A stretch of 33,337 nt of DNA from an uncultured Fibrobacter sp. (lineage in GTDB: Bacteria; Fibrobacterota; Fibrobacteria; Fibrobacterales; Fibrobacteraceae): the NCBI GenBank assembly GCA_934691725.1, contig CAKUTF010000032.1, positions 1 through 33,337 of the forward strand, given 5' to 3'. Below, piece by piece: positions 1 to 5,799 of the stretch. Position 1 is the stretch's first letter. The number at the start of each line of letters is the position of its first letter. The translations under genes and the position numbers were made by a program. Below the pieces are notes generated by a model that had not been told where the DNA came from, ran no database searches, and worked only from the letters and a program-made list of their open reading frames with translations.

Positions 1-72
1 CTTCCGCGGCTCGGCGTTCGCGAACGCCTCCGACATCGCCGTGCCGGCTTCGTATGCTGCGGTCTCTTCCAT
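1..72 (-). CDS. Start of an early-operon gene, cut by the window edge
   Basis: An open frame begins with ATG at 72 and runs off the left edge with no stop; the first residues read MEETAAYEAGTAMSEAF. An AAGGA ribosome site lies 7 bases upstream. It is the last visible member of the leftward early operon and is separated from the gene before it by about 120 bp, unlike the overlapping genes upstream. Twenty-four residues are too few to assign a function. Confidence 0.6.
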   Translation of the reverse strand, partial: MEETAAYEAGTAMSEAFANAEPRK

Positions 73-100
73 TGGCAATCCTTGGTTTGAAAATTTCCCT

Positions 101-118
101 CCCGGACGGACGTCCGGG
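101..118 (-). promoter_or_regulatory. Perfect hairpin in the leader of the partial gene
   Basis: A 7-bp perfect stem (CCCGGAC/GTCCGGG) with a 4-base loop sits in the 120-bp gap before the gene starting at 72. No T-run follows on the minus strand, so it is not a typical intrinsic terminator. It could be an attenuator or an mRNA-processing or stability element. The role is inferred only from structure and position. Confidence 0.3.
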
Positions 119-192
119 CAAAAACAATGGAGAACCGGTTGGGGTTCAGTCCCTTCGTCCGTTCCGGGAGGGGTTTTCGTTTAATCTTTTTT

Positions 193-354
193 TTAGCAGC
201 CCGTCTTCCTTTTTCCGGGAAACGGAATGCGGTTTCTTCGGCAGAACTCGCGGACTGCCGCGTAGGTGCGGTTTTCCGGACGGATTCCGTTTTTCAGTTC
301 GCGGAGTTCGGAGTTCATCCAGAACCTGTAATCGCGCTTGCCCTGCTTCTTCAT
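193..354 (-). CDS. Small basic phage protein, 53 aa
   Basis: The frame starts at ATG 354 with an AAGGAG site 6 bases upstream and ends at TAA 195-193. A longer reading to 453 exists but lacks a ribosome site and overlaps the gene before it. The protein is rich in Lys and Arg (begins MKKQGKRDYRFWMNSE) and contains RTYAAVREFCRRNRIPF, a helix-rich stretch that could bind nucleic acid. Its ATG overlaps the TGA of the upstream gene (ATGA), which indicates translational coupling. I do not recognise the family. Confidence 0.6.
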   Translation of the reverse strand: MKKQGKRDYRFWMNSELRELKNGIRPENRTYAAVREFCRRNRIPFPGKRKTGC

Positions 355-491
355 CGTTTCTCCTTGGTTTCCTTTTTCTTCTTGATGGCGTCTTTCGCGA
401 GCGGGCATTCCCGCCAGTCGAGGTGGGGACGTGTCCTGTTCGCCCGGAGGCATCCCCTGCCCGACCAGGGGCAGTTTCCGCAGTCGTACAT
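351..491 (-). CDS. Small Cys-rich protein, 46 aa
   Basis: ATG at 491 and TGA at 353-351 give 46 residues starting MYDCGNCPWSGRGCLRAN. Four cysteines (C4, C7, C14, C29) with a CxxC opening suggest a small metal-binding (zinc or Fe-S) fold, as is common in phage early regions. The stop overlaps the next start as ATGA, and the gene follows ssb by only 10 bp. The ribosome site (AGGG) is weak. Function unknown; the gene call rests on coupling, spacing and the cysteine pattern. Confidence 0.55.
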   Translation of the reverse strand: MYDCGNCPWSGRGCLRANRTRPHLDWRECPLAKDAIKKKKETKEKR

Positions 492-501
492 TTTCCCTGT
501 C

Positions 502-882
502 CTAGAAAGGCACGTCTTCCTGGATTACGGATTGTCCCTGAGGCGGTCTTGCGAGCGTCTGGACGCGTTCCGCGACGATATCGACGGCGGATTTCTGCAC
601 CCCGGACGAATCCTTCCATGTGCGGTAGGAGAGTTCGCCTTCCACGTAGAGGGGCGAGCCTTTGCGGATCTGGATGCGTTCGAGCATCGTGGCGAGGTTT
701 CCCCATGCGACGACGCTGTGCCACTGGGTCGTGTCGCGGACTTCGTTCGTTTCGCGGTCCTTTCTGCGCTTTGTCGTGGCGAGCGAGATTTTTACGTATT
801 TGCGACCGCTGTTCGCTGCGACGTAGGTCTTCGCGTCGTCCCCGGCGTATCCCATGAGCGTCACCCGGTTGAGATAGATCAT
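502..882 (-). CDS. ssb: Single-stranded DNA-binding protein
   Basis: The 126-aa product begins MIYLNRVTLMGYAGDDAKTY and carries the OB-fold hallmarks of bacterial and phage SSBs: a strand with VKISLATTK, then TTQWHSVVAWGNLA, then GSPLYVEGELSYRTW. It ends in the acidic tip QEDVPF, the type of C-terminus through which SSBs recruit partner proteins. AAGGAG lies 4 bases before ATG 882, and the start overlaps the upstream stop (ATGA). It would coat phage single-stranded DNA during replication and recombination. The Ala/Gly-rich linker usual before the tip is short, as in many phage SSBs. Confidence 0.95.
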   Translation of the reverse strand: MIYLNRVTLMGYAGDDAKTYVAANSGRKYVKISLATTKRRKDRETNEVRDTTQWHSVVAWGNLATMLERIQIRKGSPLYVEGELSYRTWKDSSGVQKSAVDIVAERVQTLARPPQGQSVIQEDVPF

Positions 883-1163
883 GCGCTCCTTCCCGGGAAA
901 ACGTCTGCCATGGTGAAGAACGCGTGGGTTCTCGAAGCGCTCCCGAGCGTTCCCAGCGCGCTTTCCAGAACGTCGTCCATCGCCTTGACGAGCGCGTCGC
1001 TCGCTTCCGCGGGGTCGATTTCCCGCGCCGCCCGGACAAGTCCCCGGATGGCGTCCGCCGAATATTGGATGGCGCGAGAGTTCCAGTCCATTCCCGCTTC
1101 GAACGATTCCTGCGAGACGGCGATTTGCGAAGTTTTCTTCGCCTGTTCTTCGGTCCTTTTCAT
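879..1163 (-). CDS. Conserved-looking phage protein of unknown function, 94 aa
   Basis: The frame starts at ATG 1163 (AAGGAG upstream) and ends at TGA 881-879, overlapping the ssb start. It reads MKRTEEQAKKTSQIAVSQES at the N-terminus, followed by a mostly helical acidic region (AIRGLVRAAREIDPAEASDA). No catalytic motif or membrane segment is visible. Position directly before ssb suggests a role in DNA metabolism, but that is inference from context. Confidence 0.6.
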   Translation of the reverse strand: MKRTEEQAKKTSQIAVSQESFEAGMDWNSRAIQYSADAIRGLVRAAREIDPAEASDALVKAMDDVLESALGTLGSASRTHAFFTMADVFPGRSA

Positions 1164-1345
1164 TTTTTCTCCTTGGTATGTTCCATGAGTTTCCGTTTCT
1201 TTTCCCATTCGCGGTAAATGCATTCCTTGGAAAATTTCCGTTCGTCGCGCCTCGCGGCGATTTTCGCACCGGCGTATGCGGCGATTCCGCCGAGCGCGAA
1301 AAGTCCCGTGAGGATGAAGATCGTCGCCACCTGCGCGTCCGTCAT
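1160..1345 (-). CDS. Small single-pass membrane protein, 61 aa
   Basis: Residues about 6-28 (VATIFILTGLFALGGIAAYA and following) form one transmembrane helix, followed by a very basic cytoplasmic tail (ARRDERKFSK, EWEKKRKLMEHTKEKK). The topology is N-out/C-in by the positive-inside rule. GGGAGG lies 5 bases before ATG 1345, and both ends overlap neighbours as ATGA. Function unknown. A membrane peptide in an early operon could act in superinfection exclusion or lysis control, but nothing in the sequence decides this. Confidence 0.6.
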   Translation of the reverse strand: MTDAQVATIFILTGLFALGGIAAYAGAKIAARRDERKFSKECIYREWEKKRKLMEHTKEKK

Positions 1346-1530
1346 CTGGACCTCCCGAGCGACTGGAACGACATGAAGCCGTTTCCCGATTCTTCCGCGA
1401 GGTCAAGGGCGTCGGCGAACGTGCCGATTCCCCAGGGTTCCCAGCCGTTTTCCGTCTTGAACGAGATGAGGCCCGTGCGGCTTGCGTGCCTTTTGCGCAT
1501 CTCCTGTCTTGCCTTTTCGATTCCTGTCAT
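1342..1530 (-). CDS. Small hypothetical protein, 62 aa
   Basis: ATG 1530 has a GGAG ribosome site 7 bases upstream; TGA 1344-1342 overlaps the next gene's start. The protein begins MTGIEKARQEMRKRHASRTG and contains TENGWEPWGIGTFADALDLA, a tryptophan-rich loop followed by a helix. No family recognised. Tight coupling on both sides supports it as a real gene. Confidence 0.55.
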   Translation of the reverse strand: MTGIEKARQEMRKRHASRTGLISFKTENGWEPWGIGTFADALDLAEESGNGFMSFQSLGRSR

Positions 1531-1545
1531 GTTTTTCTCCTCCGG

Positions 1546-2115
1546 CTATTTCGCCGGCGTCTGGTTCGTTAGCGTTTCCGAAATTTCTTTCCGCAGGGTG
1601 GCGAATGCCGCGCGGCGTTCTTCCTCCTGCATCGGCGGTGCCTTTCGGGGAAGCCTGTCCGGCACGTAGCGGAATCCCATGTTCCGGGCGTAGCTCTTGA
1701 GCTTTTCGAGCTGGTAGGGGTGCGCCCACTTGCCGTCGATCTTTTCTGTCGCGTAGAAGAACTGCTCCGTCATCCCGTTCCTGTAGCAGAAGTTCTGCAG
1801 CTGCTCGAACGCCTTGCAGCGTTCCCAGAGTCTTGCGAACTCCGCTTCGCCCTGCGCCTGCGGCTGGACAGCCGGGATGTCGTCGCGGATCTGTTCGAGC
1901 GCGCGGACGAGCGTTCTCTGGGTGGGGACGTCCGCCATGTCCTTCGCCCTGGCGAACATGGGGACGACTTCCGCGTCCTCGCAGGGGACGCTTTCGGAAA
2001 GTCTCCGGGCGACTTCGCAGAGCGTCTGGTCGGAAAGCGGCTTTCCCGCCGCGGAATAGGCGAGCTTCAGTTCCGTGAGGAACACGAACGCGCGACCGTT
2101 TGACTGCTGTACCAT
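1546..2115 (-). CDS. Putative replication accessory (helicase-loader-like) protein, 189 aa
   Basis: I place the start at ATG 2115 (MVQQSNGRAFVF) because GGAG lies 10 bases upstream. The open frame extends to 2424, but that part runs through the neighbouring gene. The N-terminal half is all-helical (LKLAYSAAGKPLSDQTLCEV, then a segment ending PTQRTLVRAL), which resembles the small N-terminal domain of phage helicase loaders and lambda P-like proteins. The C-terminal half is charged and helical. With the replication protein and SSB in the same operon a replication role is plausible; the assignment is from pattern and context only. Confidence 0.45.
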   Translation of the reverse strand: MVQQSNGRAFVFLTELKLAYSAAGKPLSDQTLCEVARRLSESVPCEDAEVVPMFARAKDMADVPTQRTLVRALEQIRDDIPAVQPQAQGEAEFARLWERCKAFEQLQNFCYRNGMTEQFFYATEKIDGKWAHPYQLEKLKSYARNMGFRYVPDRLPRKAPPMQEEERRAAFATLRKEISETLTNQTPAK

Positions 2116-2139
2116 TTCTATCGTTCTCCAGAAAAGAGG
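2105..2139 (-). repeat. 35-bp junction repeat, copy 1
   Basis: This matches 2398-2432 in 34 of 35 bases. On the minus strand it encodes the end of one gene (GER-stop), an embedded ribosome site (GGAGAACGATAG, which includes the TAG stop), and the start MVQQ of the next gene. The pair brackets the 96-aa gene. Confidence 0.85.
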
Positions 2140-2408
2140 TAATCGCTGATCCTGATGCAGTTGTCTCCGAGAGGCAGGGATGTTTCGCTCTCGAACGGAT
2201 GGTCCGAGGTGATGTAGGCGACAACCCAGAGTCCGTTTGACTTGCCGAGGTTGCAGAGCATCGTTTTCCAGCCGAACTTTTCCATTCCGGGCTTGTTCTC
2301 CTTGGCGAGATACCGTGCAATCAGGCTGCGGAAAATCCTGTATTTCCGGCATTTCAGTTTCCAGAAAAGTTTCCTGAGCCTTTCCTTGATATTCAATTGC
2401 TGTACCAT
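2118..2408 (-). CDS. Hypothetical protein bracketed by direct repeats, 96 aa
   Basis: ATG 2408 (MVQQLNIKERLRKLFWKLKC) to TAG 2120-2118, ending SDYLFSGER. The N-terminus is strongly basic and amphipathic. The segment NIKERLRK resembles the start of the next gene upstream (MTIKERLRQ), and both reading blocks end in LFxGER, so they look like diverged duplicates. Start and stop lie in the two copies of the 35-bp repeat, so the gene could be gained or lost by recombination between them. Function unknown. Confidence 0.55.
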   Translation of the reverse strand: MVQQLNIKERLRKLFWKLKCRKYRIFRSLIARYLAKENKPGMEKFGWKTMLCNLGKSNGLWVVAYITSDHPFESETSLPLGDNCIRISDYLFSGER

Positions 2409-2432
2409 TTCTATCGTTCTCCAAAAAAGAGG
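2398..2432 (-). repeat. 35-bp junction repeat, copy 2
   Basis: Second copy of the stop/ribosome-site/start junction found at 2105-2139 (offset 293 bp, one mismatch). It joins the end of the block ending LFFGER to the start of the 96-aa gene. Confidence 0.85.
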
Positions 2433-2593
2433 CTTACGTGATTGGCTTCATCATTACCGACATTGACAGCCCTGTTTTTACCGGCGCCCAGTGGATGGAC
2501 CCAGGCCTTGAGCTGTATGCCCGGAATGGGCGCTTTGAGGTTTATTGCGTGTCCAAAGAGGAATTTCTTGGGCTTTGCAGAGAACGCAACCAT
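2411..2593 (-). CDS. Possible C-terminal part of the upstream gene, in a shifted frame
   Basis: This 60-residue frame ends GNDEANHVSLFFGER, paralleling SDYLFSGER of the neighbouring 96-aa gene. Its own ATG at 2593 has no ribosome site, and the same frame is closed by TAA at 2614-2612. The gene upstream (start 2858) reads through here in another frame. Either this is the real C-terminus, reached after a one-base shift between about 2614 and 2480, or it is a separate weakly initiated ORF. I favour the first because the LFxGER end is shared. Confidence 0.35.
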   Translation of the reverse strand: MVAFSAKPKKFLFGHAINLKAPIPGIQLKAWVHPLGAGKNRAVNVGNDEANHVSLFFGER

Positions 2594-2858
2594 GAAGCGT
2601 GTCAGAAAATTTTACAGAGCCATTCTTGTGAGTTTTTCCCTGACGGGTGATCCAGTTTCCCATGGCTACTCCGCTGATAAACGGGTCCACGGTCGATACA
2701 ATGGAATTTACGTGCAGCCCGCCGAAGCGGTCGTAAGCGCTGGCGGTATCGAAGCCCCTTTCCTTCAGGATGGGCTTTACGGCCATCGCGATAAGCCGGG
2801 AGCCGAGACCTTTAAGGATCATGAACTTCGCTTGTCTGAGTCTTTCCTTGATTGTCAT
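2478..2858 (-). CDS. Hypothetical early protein, possibly frameshifted near its C-terminus
   Basis: ATG 2858 overlaps the TGA of the replication gene (ATGA). The first ~85 residues look like a normal protein (MTIKERLRQAKFMILKGLGS, then FGGLHVNSIVSTVDPFISGV). From about residue 92 the frame turns into low-quality sequence ending SAHSGHTAQGLGPSTGRR, while the alternative frame 2411-2593 has the LFFGER ending seen in its apparent paralogue. A single-base indel (or sequencing error) near 2480-2614 is a simple explanation. Function unknown. Confidence 0.45.
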   Translation of the reverse strand: MTIKERLRQAKFMILKGLGSRLIAMAVKPILKERGFDTASAYDRFGGLHVNSIVSTVDPFISGVAMGNWITRQGKTHKNGSVKFSDTLHGCVLCKAQEIPLWTRNKPQSAHSGHTAQGLGPSTGRR

Positions 2859-4150
2859 TCCGATTCTCCGAATTTTGGCGGGTTGTACGGGATTTCCGGG
2901 AAGTTGCCGGATGCGGGTTCGATAATTTCCCCGGTGGCGAAGTCTATCCGCTTTCCGGAAAAGGCGTCGATTCCCGCCTCCCGGGCGGCAAAGCGGATTC
3001 GTGAAAGCTGGTCGGCCTTCGAGCCCGTTTCCGGGTCGATTCCGCGTTCGATGTCGCGGCGCGCCCAGGAGACAAGCGCGGCGAAGTGGCTCTTGTACCG
3101 CCGGCCCGTCTTCGCGATGTAGGTGGAAAGGGCGTCTATCAGGCGCGAGGGGTCGCCGTATTTCGCCCGGTAGCGTCCGAGTTCCTCCGGCGTTACCCGG
3201 ACGTTCCCCATGATGCCTATCGGGGAGATTTCCGCATTTTTCGCCCCGGGGGAAAGGCGGACGGAATGAGTACGACCGTCCGCCCCCCGCTCCGAACCGC
3301 CTTCATGAATGGATTTTTCGACATCATAGGAGGTTGTGGCGGATTTACCGGGGCGCTTTTGAATGTGTGACGGAGACGTTGCAGATTCCGAAGCTTCCCC
3401 CTGCGGGGTCAGGCAGTCTACCGCGCCCTCGCGGGTGGCGGCGTCTCCGTCTAAGGTCTGCGCGCGGACGGTGGCGCTTTCGTCCCGGTCCTCGCGGATG
3501 CGGGCGTCCGCGCGCTCGAAGGTTTCCCCCGTCTCCGGCCCTACCAAAGACCCGAGATTACGGAGGCCTCCAGCGGCGTTGCCGTGCGCTGGGACCGGGA
3601 CGGGGGTTGAAATGTGCCCGCCCCGGCCTGTCGAGGCCTCGGGCAGGAGCGCTCCCTGTGCTGGCACCGCTTGCGCGGAGACCGGGACGGGGGTCGTTGC
3701 CGCATTCGTCGTGCGGGCTTCAAGGGAATGCCCGGTCGCACCACGGAGACATGCGACCGGGGTGAGGCAGGCACCCTCGCTCGGGAGGGAGCCACCCTCG
3801 ATAAGTTGCCCTGCCGGGGCTGTGCCGGCGTTATTGGTGACCGCCGCGGCGTCTCCGCACGCGGTCCCCGGCAGGGACTTGGGTTGGCTTACCAGAGCCT
3901 CGGAATTCTTGAGCTTGCGCGGGCGGCCGCCCTTGCGACCGTTAGCTTGTGCAGCTCGGACTGCCGCACCTTGAAGACGTGATTTGGCTATCGAAACCAT
4001 CGCCGCGCCAATCGATGAACCGCTGTCATCAAGCTTGGCCAATGCGTCCAAACTGGCGCGAATATCTCTGACTATCTCTTCATCAGACTTCTCGATAAAA
4101 TGCGCCGAGAATTCGCGAAAGACGACTCTTGCCCACCAGATATCTTTCAC
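2855..4150 (-). CDS. Phage replication protein with long low-complexity linker, 431 aa
   Basis: The start is GTG 4150, overlapping the TGA of the small gene before it (GTGA). Residues 1-75 form an acidic helical domain (FIEKSDEEIVRDIRASLDAL), followed by NGRKGGRPRK, a basic AT-hook-like patch. Residues ~80-310 are a low-complexity Ala/Gly/Pro/Thr linker. The C-terminal domain from ~317 has YRAKYGDPSRLIDALSTYIA then GRRYKSHFAALVSWARRD, like the YKxHxxxIxxWxxxD signature of phage replisome organiser and DUF6291-type replication proteins. It probably binds the origin and recruits the host helicase. The linker is unusually long, and its high GC creates several long antisense frames that are shadows. 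Confidence 0.6.
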   Translation of the reverse strand: MKDIWWARVVFREFSAHFIEKSDEEIVRDIRASLDALAKLDDSGSSIGAAMVSIAKSRLQGAAVRAAQANGRKGGRPRKLKNSEALVSQPKSLPGTACGDAAAVTNNAGTAPAGQLIEGGSLPSEGACLTPVACLRGATGHSLEARTTNAATTPVPVSAQAVPAQGALLPEASTGRGGHISTPVPVPAHGNAAGGLRNLGSLVGPETGETFERADARIREDRDESATVRAQTLDGDAATREGAVDCLTPQGEASESATSPSHIQKRPGKSATTSYDVEKSIHEGGSERGADGRTHSVRLSPGAKNAEISPIGIMGNVRVTPEELGRYRAKYGDPSRLIDALSTYIAKTGRRYKSHFAALVSWARRDIERGIDPETGSKADQLSRIRFAAREAGIDAFSGKRIDFATGEIIEPASGNFPEIPYNPPKFGESE

Positions 4151-4314
4151 AAGTTGTCCAGTCCCATCTTTTTTGCAAGGTCGTTGAGTGCGATTCCGAG
4201 TATTGCAGGTGATTGCATAGGAGTGCCTTTTTTGCTGTAAAGATTTTTTAACCGTTCAAGTAATTCAACGGCTGGCTGTGTTATGCATACTTGCTTGTAT
4301 TCAGTTGTTGCCAT
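4147..4314 (-). CDS. Small ribbon-helix-helix-like protein, first gene of the early operon, 55 aa
   Basis: ATG 4314 has AGAGG 4 bases upstream; TGA 4149-4147 overlaps the GTG of the replication gene. The sequence MATTEYKQVCITQPAVELLE starts with a short strand then a helix, followed by KGTPMQSPAILGIALNDLAK. This strand-helix-helix order fits a CopG/Arc-type DNA-binding protein. As the first gene behind an operator-like palindrome it may act as an autoregulator of the early operon. The fold is inferred from pattern. Confidence 0.6.
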   Translation of the reverse strand: MATTEYKQVCITQPAVELLERLKNLYSKKGTPMQSPAILGIALNDLAKKMGLDNL

Positions 4315-4323
4315 TCTGCCTCT

Positions 4324-4340
4324 TTTGAATGTAATTCAAA
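4324..4340. promoter_or_regulatory. Operator-like palindrome in the early leader
   Basis: TTTGAAT-GTA-ATTCAAA is a perfect 7-3-7 inverted repeat between the predicted early transcription start (~4353) and the first start codon (4314). Its place downstream of the promoter suits a repressor operator, bound either by the repressor encoded at 4456 or by the small protein at 4147-4314. Confidence 0.55.
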
Positions 4341-4359
4341 TTATTTAAACCGCATTCAT

Positions 4360-4388
4360 AATGTATTTAATGAAATTGGATTTGTCAA
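4360..4388 (-). promoter_or_regulatory. Early leftward promoter
   Basis: Minus-strand -35 TTGACA (4388-4383) and -10 TACATT (4365-4360) are separated by exactly 17 bp. The predicted start is near 4353, giving a ~40-base leader with a ribosome site, unlike the leaderless toxin promoters in this window. Confidence 0.75.
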
Positions 4389-4455
4389 GACTTTTTTTGA
4401 ATTTTCTTAAAATTTTTTACGAACTTTTTATTTTGACTGAAAACAAGGAGTGAAA

Positions 4456-4800
4456 ATGACCCCAGAAATGTCGAATATTCTTAAAGAAGGGTTCGCCAAA
4501 TTTAAGGCTCGAACAGGTTTCAACAATAACGAAATAGCCGATAGGCTAAACTGTTCTGCGAGTTCCGTTTCTCTTTATTGTCAAGGTAAAACTTCTATTA
4601 CCTATGAGACTGCGACAATCTTATTGCAAATGGGAATGAAAATTAACGAATTGTTTGGAGATGAAATTGCGGCAAAAAATTTTCCAGAACCGCAAACGGA
4701 TGATTCTGCTAAGTTGGTTTATGAAGGACTTCAAAAATTACTAAAATTCGTGAACTTCAAAAACCCAAATGAAACCCAAACGAAACCCAATGGGATTTAA
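4456..4800 (+). CDS. CI-like phage repressor with XRE helix-turn-helix
   Basis: I choose ATG 4456 because AAGGAG ends 5 bases upstream; a GTG at 4450 lies inside that site. The 114-aa protein has an XRE-type DNA-binding domain at residues ~15-60 (FNNNEIADRLNCSASSVSLY and QGKTSITYETATILLQMGMK), followed by a short C-terminal region with LVYEGLQKLLKFV, which may dimerise. No LexA-like Ser-Lys protease domain is present, so induction would not use RecA-stimulated self-cleavage. It diverges from the early promoter across an AT-rich 140-bp gap and is the best candidate for the lysogeny repressor. Its base composition is much more AT-rich than that of the late genes. Confidence 0.8.
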   Translation: MTPEMSNILKEGFAKFKARTGFNNNEIADRLNCSASSVSLYCQGKTSITYETATILLQMGMKINELFGDEIAAKNFPEPQTDDSAKLVYEGLQKLLKFVNFKNPNETQTKPNGI

Positions 4801-4864
4801 AACGAAACCCAAACGAAACCCACGCTTTTAAAAAAGTACAAGTATAAGTAGAAGAATTTAAAAG

Positions 4865-4891
4865 AGTACTCTCCCTATAGAGGAGAGTACT
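4865..4891. terminator. Cassette hairpin terminator, copy 1
   Basis: A perfect 10-bp stem (AGTACTCTCC/GGAGAGTACT) with a 7-base loop is followed by TTTCTTTTGGTCCTTTTC. It ends the repressor unit. The same sequence recurs at 5600, 6682 and 7790, and in part at 8551. The stem is symmetric, but the T-rich tail is on the plus strand. Confidence 0.85.
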
Positions 4892-4950
4892 TTTCTTTTG
4901 GTCCTTTTCTTTTCGTGGACTATTCTTTTCCAGAAAAATAAACAAATCCA

Positions 4951-4979
4951 TTGACAATATAAACGAATATGTTTATATT
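4951..4979 (+). promoter_or_regulatory. Promoter of the first hicAB cassette (leaderless)
   Basis: TTGACA (4951-4956), 17 bp, TATATT (4974-4979), then 6 bases to the hicA ATG at 4986. Transcription should start at or within a base of the A of ATG, so hicA would have no leader or ribosome site. Confidence 0.8.
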
Positions 4980-4985
4980 TGGCGT

Positions 4986-5145
4986 ATGAAGTTCATCGAC
5001 ATCTGCAAGTATGCGACCGACAGGGGCTGGAGGCTCGCTAGGGGGTTCACACTACCAGTTCGTGAAGCCGGGGCACAGGACCGTCCCTGTCCAGAAGCAC
5101 TCGAAGGAAATCGTCGGCGCGTACCTCAAGCAGCTCGACTCGTAA
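4986..5145 (+). pseudogene. hicA: hicA toxin gene with a one-base frameshift
   Basis: The frame from ATG 4986 reads MKFIDICKYATDRGWRLAR, a normal HicA N-terminus, then leaves frame. One base further on, the downstream frame reads GSHYQFVKPGHRTVPVQKHS and ends KQLDS-TAA at 5143-5145. GSH is the HicA motif with the catalytic histidine. Removing one G from the run of five at 5041-5045 would restore a ~52-residue HicA mRNA interferase. As written the toxin is inactive. A sequencing error in the G run is possible. The intact hicB follows 10 bp later with its own AAGGAGG. Confidence 0.85.
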
Positions 5146-5155
5146 GGAGGTCACC

Positions 5156-5575
5156 ATGTATTACGCGGCTAGGATCGAAAAGGACAGGGACATGGGGTAC
5201 GTGGCGTCGTTCCCCGACCTGCCGAATGTGAACGCGTTCGGCAAGACCAGGGCGGAGGCGCTCCGCATGGCGAAGGAGGCGCTCGACGGGGCGATGGCGT
5301 GCGATCTCGAGGCGGGGCTCGCTTTCGCGAAGCCCTCGACCGTCCCGGACGCCGACAGGGGGCTCTACCCCGTGGAACTCTCCGTGAACGTGGAGGTCGC
5401 CTACAGGCTCTTCGAGGCGCGAAGGGGGATGAAGAAGGCTGAAGTCGCAAGGCGCGCGGGGATAACGCCGCAGGCGTACCAGAGGTTCGAGACGACCAAG
5501 GGGTCGCCGTCGTTCGACACGGTTTCAAGGCTCGCGCACGCCATGGGGAAGGAACTCGTCTGGTCGCTGGTGTGA
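5156..5575 (+). CDS. hicB: HicB antitoxin with C-terminal helix-turn-helix
   Basis: The 139-aa protein has the HicB partial RNase H-like domain at residues 1-~65 (MYYAARIEKDRDMGYVASFP, then FGKTRAEALRMAKEALDGAM). A C-terminal XRE-like DNA-binding domain follows (RRGMKKAEVARRAGITPQAY and PSFDTVSRLAHAMGKEL). HicB binds HicA and represses the operon. AAGGAGG precedes ATG 5156. It is intact although its toxin is frameshifted, so it may now be only a regulator or an antitoxin against HicA from elsewhere. Arg codons are often AGG here, unlike the CGC/CGG of the late genes, which suggests separate acquisition. Confidence 0.92.
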   Translation: MYYAARIEKDRDMGYVASFPDLPNVNAFGKTRAEALRMAKEALDGAMACDLEAGLAFAKPSTVPDADRGLYPVELSVNVEVAYRLFEARRGMKKAEVARRAGITPQAYQRFETTKGSPSFDTVSRLAHAMGKELVWSLV

Positions 5576-5599
5576 CCGTTCCCTTTCCGGAAAATTCGG

Positions 5600-5626
5600 A
5601 GTACTCTCCCGATAGAGGAGAGTATT
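5600..5626. terminator. Cassette hairpin terminator, copy 2
   Basis: AGTACTCTCC pairs with GGAGAGTATT (one G-T pair replaces G-C), and the loop is CGATAGA instead of CTATAGA. TTCTTTTTTGGTCC follows. It ends the first hicAB cassette 24 bp after the hicB stop. Confidence 0.8.
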
Positions 5627-5676
5627 TCTTTTTTGGTCCTTTTTTCTTTGACGGGGAGTTTTTACAAAAAAAAACA

Positions 5677-5705
5677 TTGACACCGAATAAACTTTTTAGT
5701 AATTT
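5677..5705 (+). promoter_or_regulatory. Promoter of the AbiF RNA/abiF cassette
   Basis: TTGACA (5677-5682), 17 bp, TAATTT (5700-5705). Six bases later lies A5712, the first A of the 89-bp element repeated at 9287, so the repeat begins at the predicted transcription start. Confidence 0.7.
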
Positions 5706-5710
5706 ATTGA

Positions 5711-5799
5711 CAACAGAGCCCTCCACCGCCGAGTTTCGGGATTCCGAGACAAGGCACCGCGAGGGACTTTTTGTATCTGGAGCGTACCGTGATTCAAAA
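5711..5799 (+). repeat. 89-bp repeated leader element, copy 1
   Basis: Identical to 9287-9375 in 87 of 89 bases (differences at 5756 and 5793). It spans the structured RNA, a T-run, the GGAG ribosome site (5779-5782) and the GTG start with the next three codons. The genes that follow the two copies are unrelated. Confidence 0.9.
5712..5773 (+). ncRNA. Structured leader RNA in front of abiF (abiF-RNA-like, candidate RNA antitoxin)
   Basis: Three nested helices fold cleanly: outer CCCTC/GAGGG (5719-5723 with 5761-5765), middle GCC/GGC (5728-5730 with 5753-5755), and inner GTTTCGG/CCGAGAC (5733-5739 with 5744-5750, one G-U) capped by GATT. CTTTTTG follows at 5767-5773, as in an intrinsic terminator, so most transcripts may stop here as a ~60-nt RNA. 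From memory, a conserved 'abiF RNA' motif lies upstream of Abi_2-domain genes and has been linked to control of the AbiF RNase. I did not compare this sequence with that model. Confidence 0.7.

Noticed and set aside
2438..2650. Plus-strand frame beginning MIGFIITDIDSPVF
   Set aside because: It reads fairly naturally, but it lies opposite the coupled early operon, has no ribosome site, and the minus strand carries the shared LFFGER/35-bp repeat logic.
3334..3974. Several plus-strand frames opposite the replication gene linker
   Set aside because: They arise from the GC-rich low-complexity linker and are Arg/Pro/Gly-rich with no ribosome sites.
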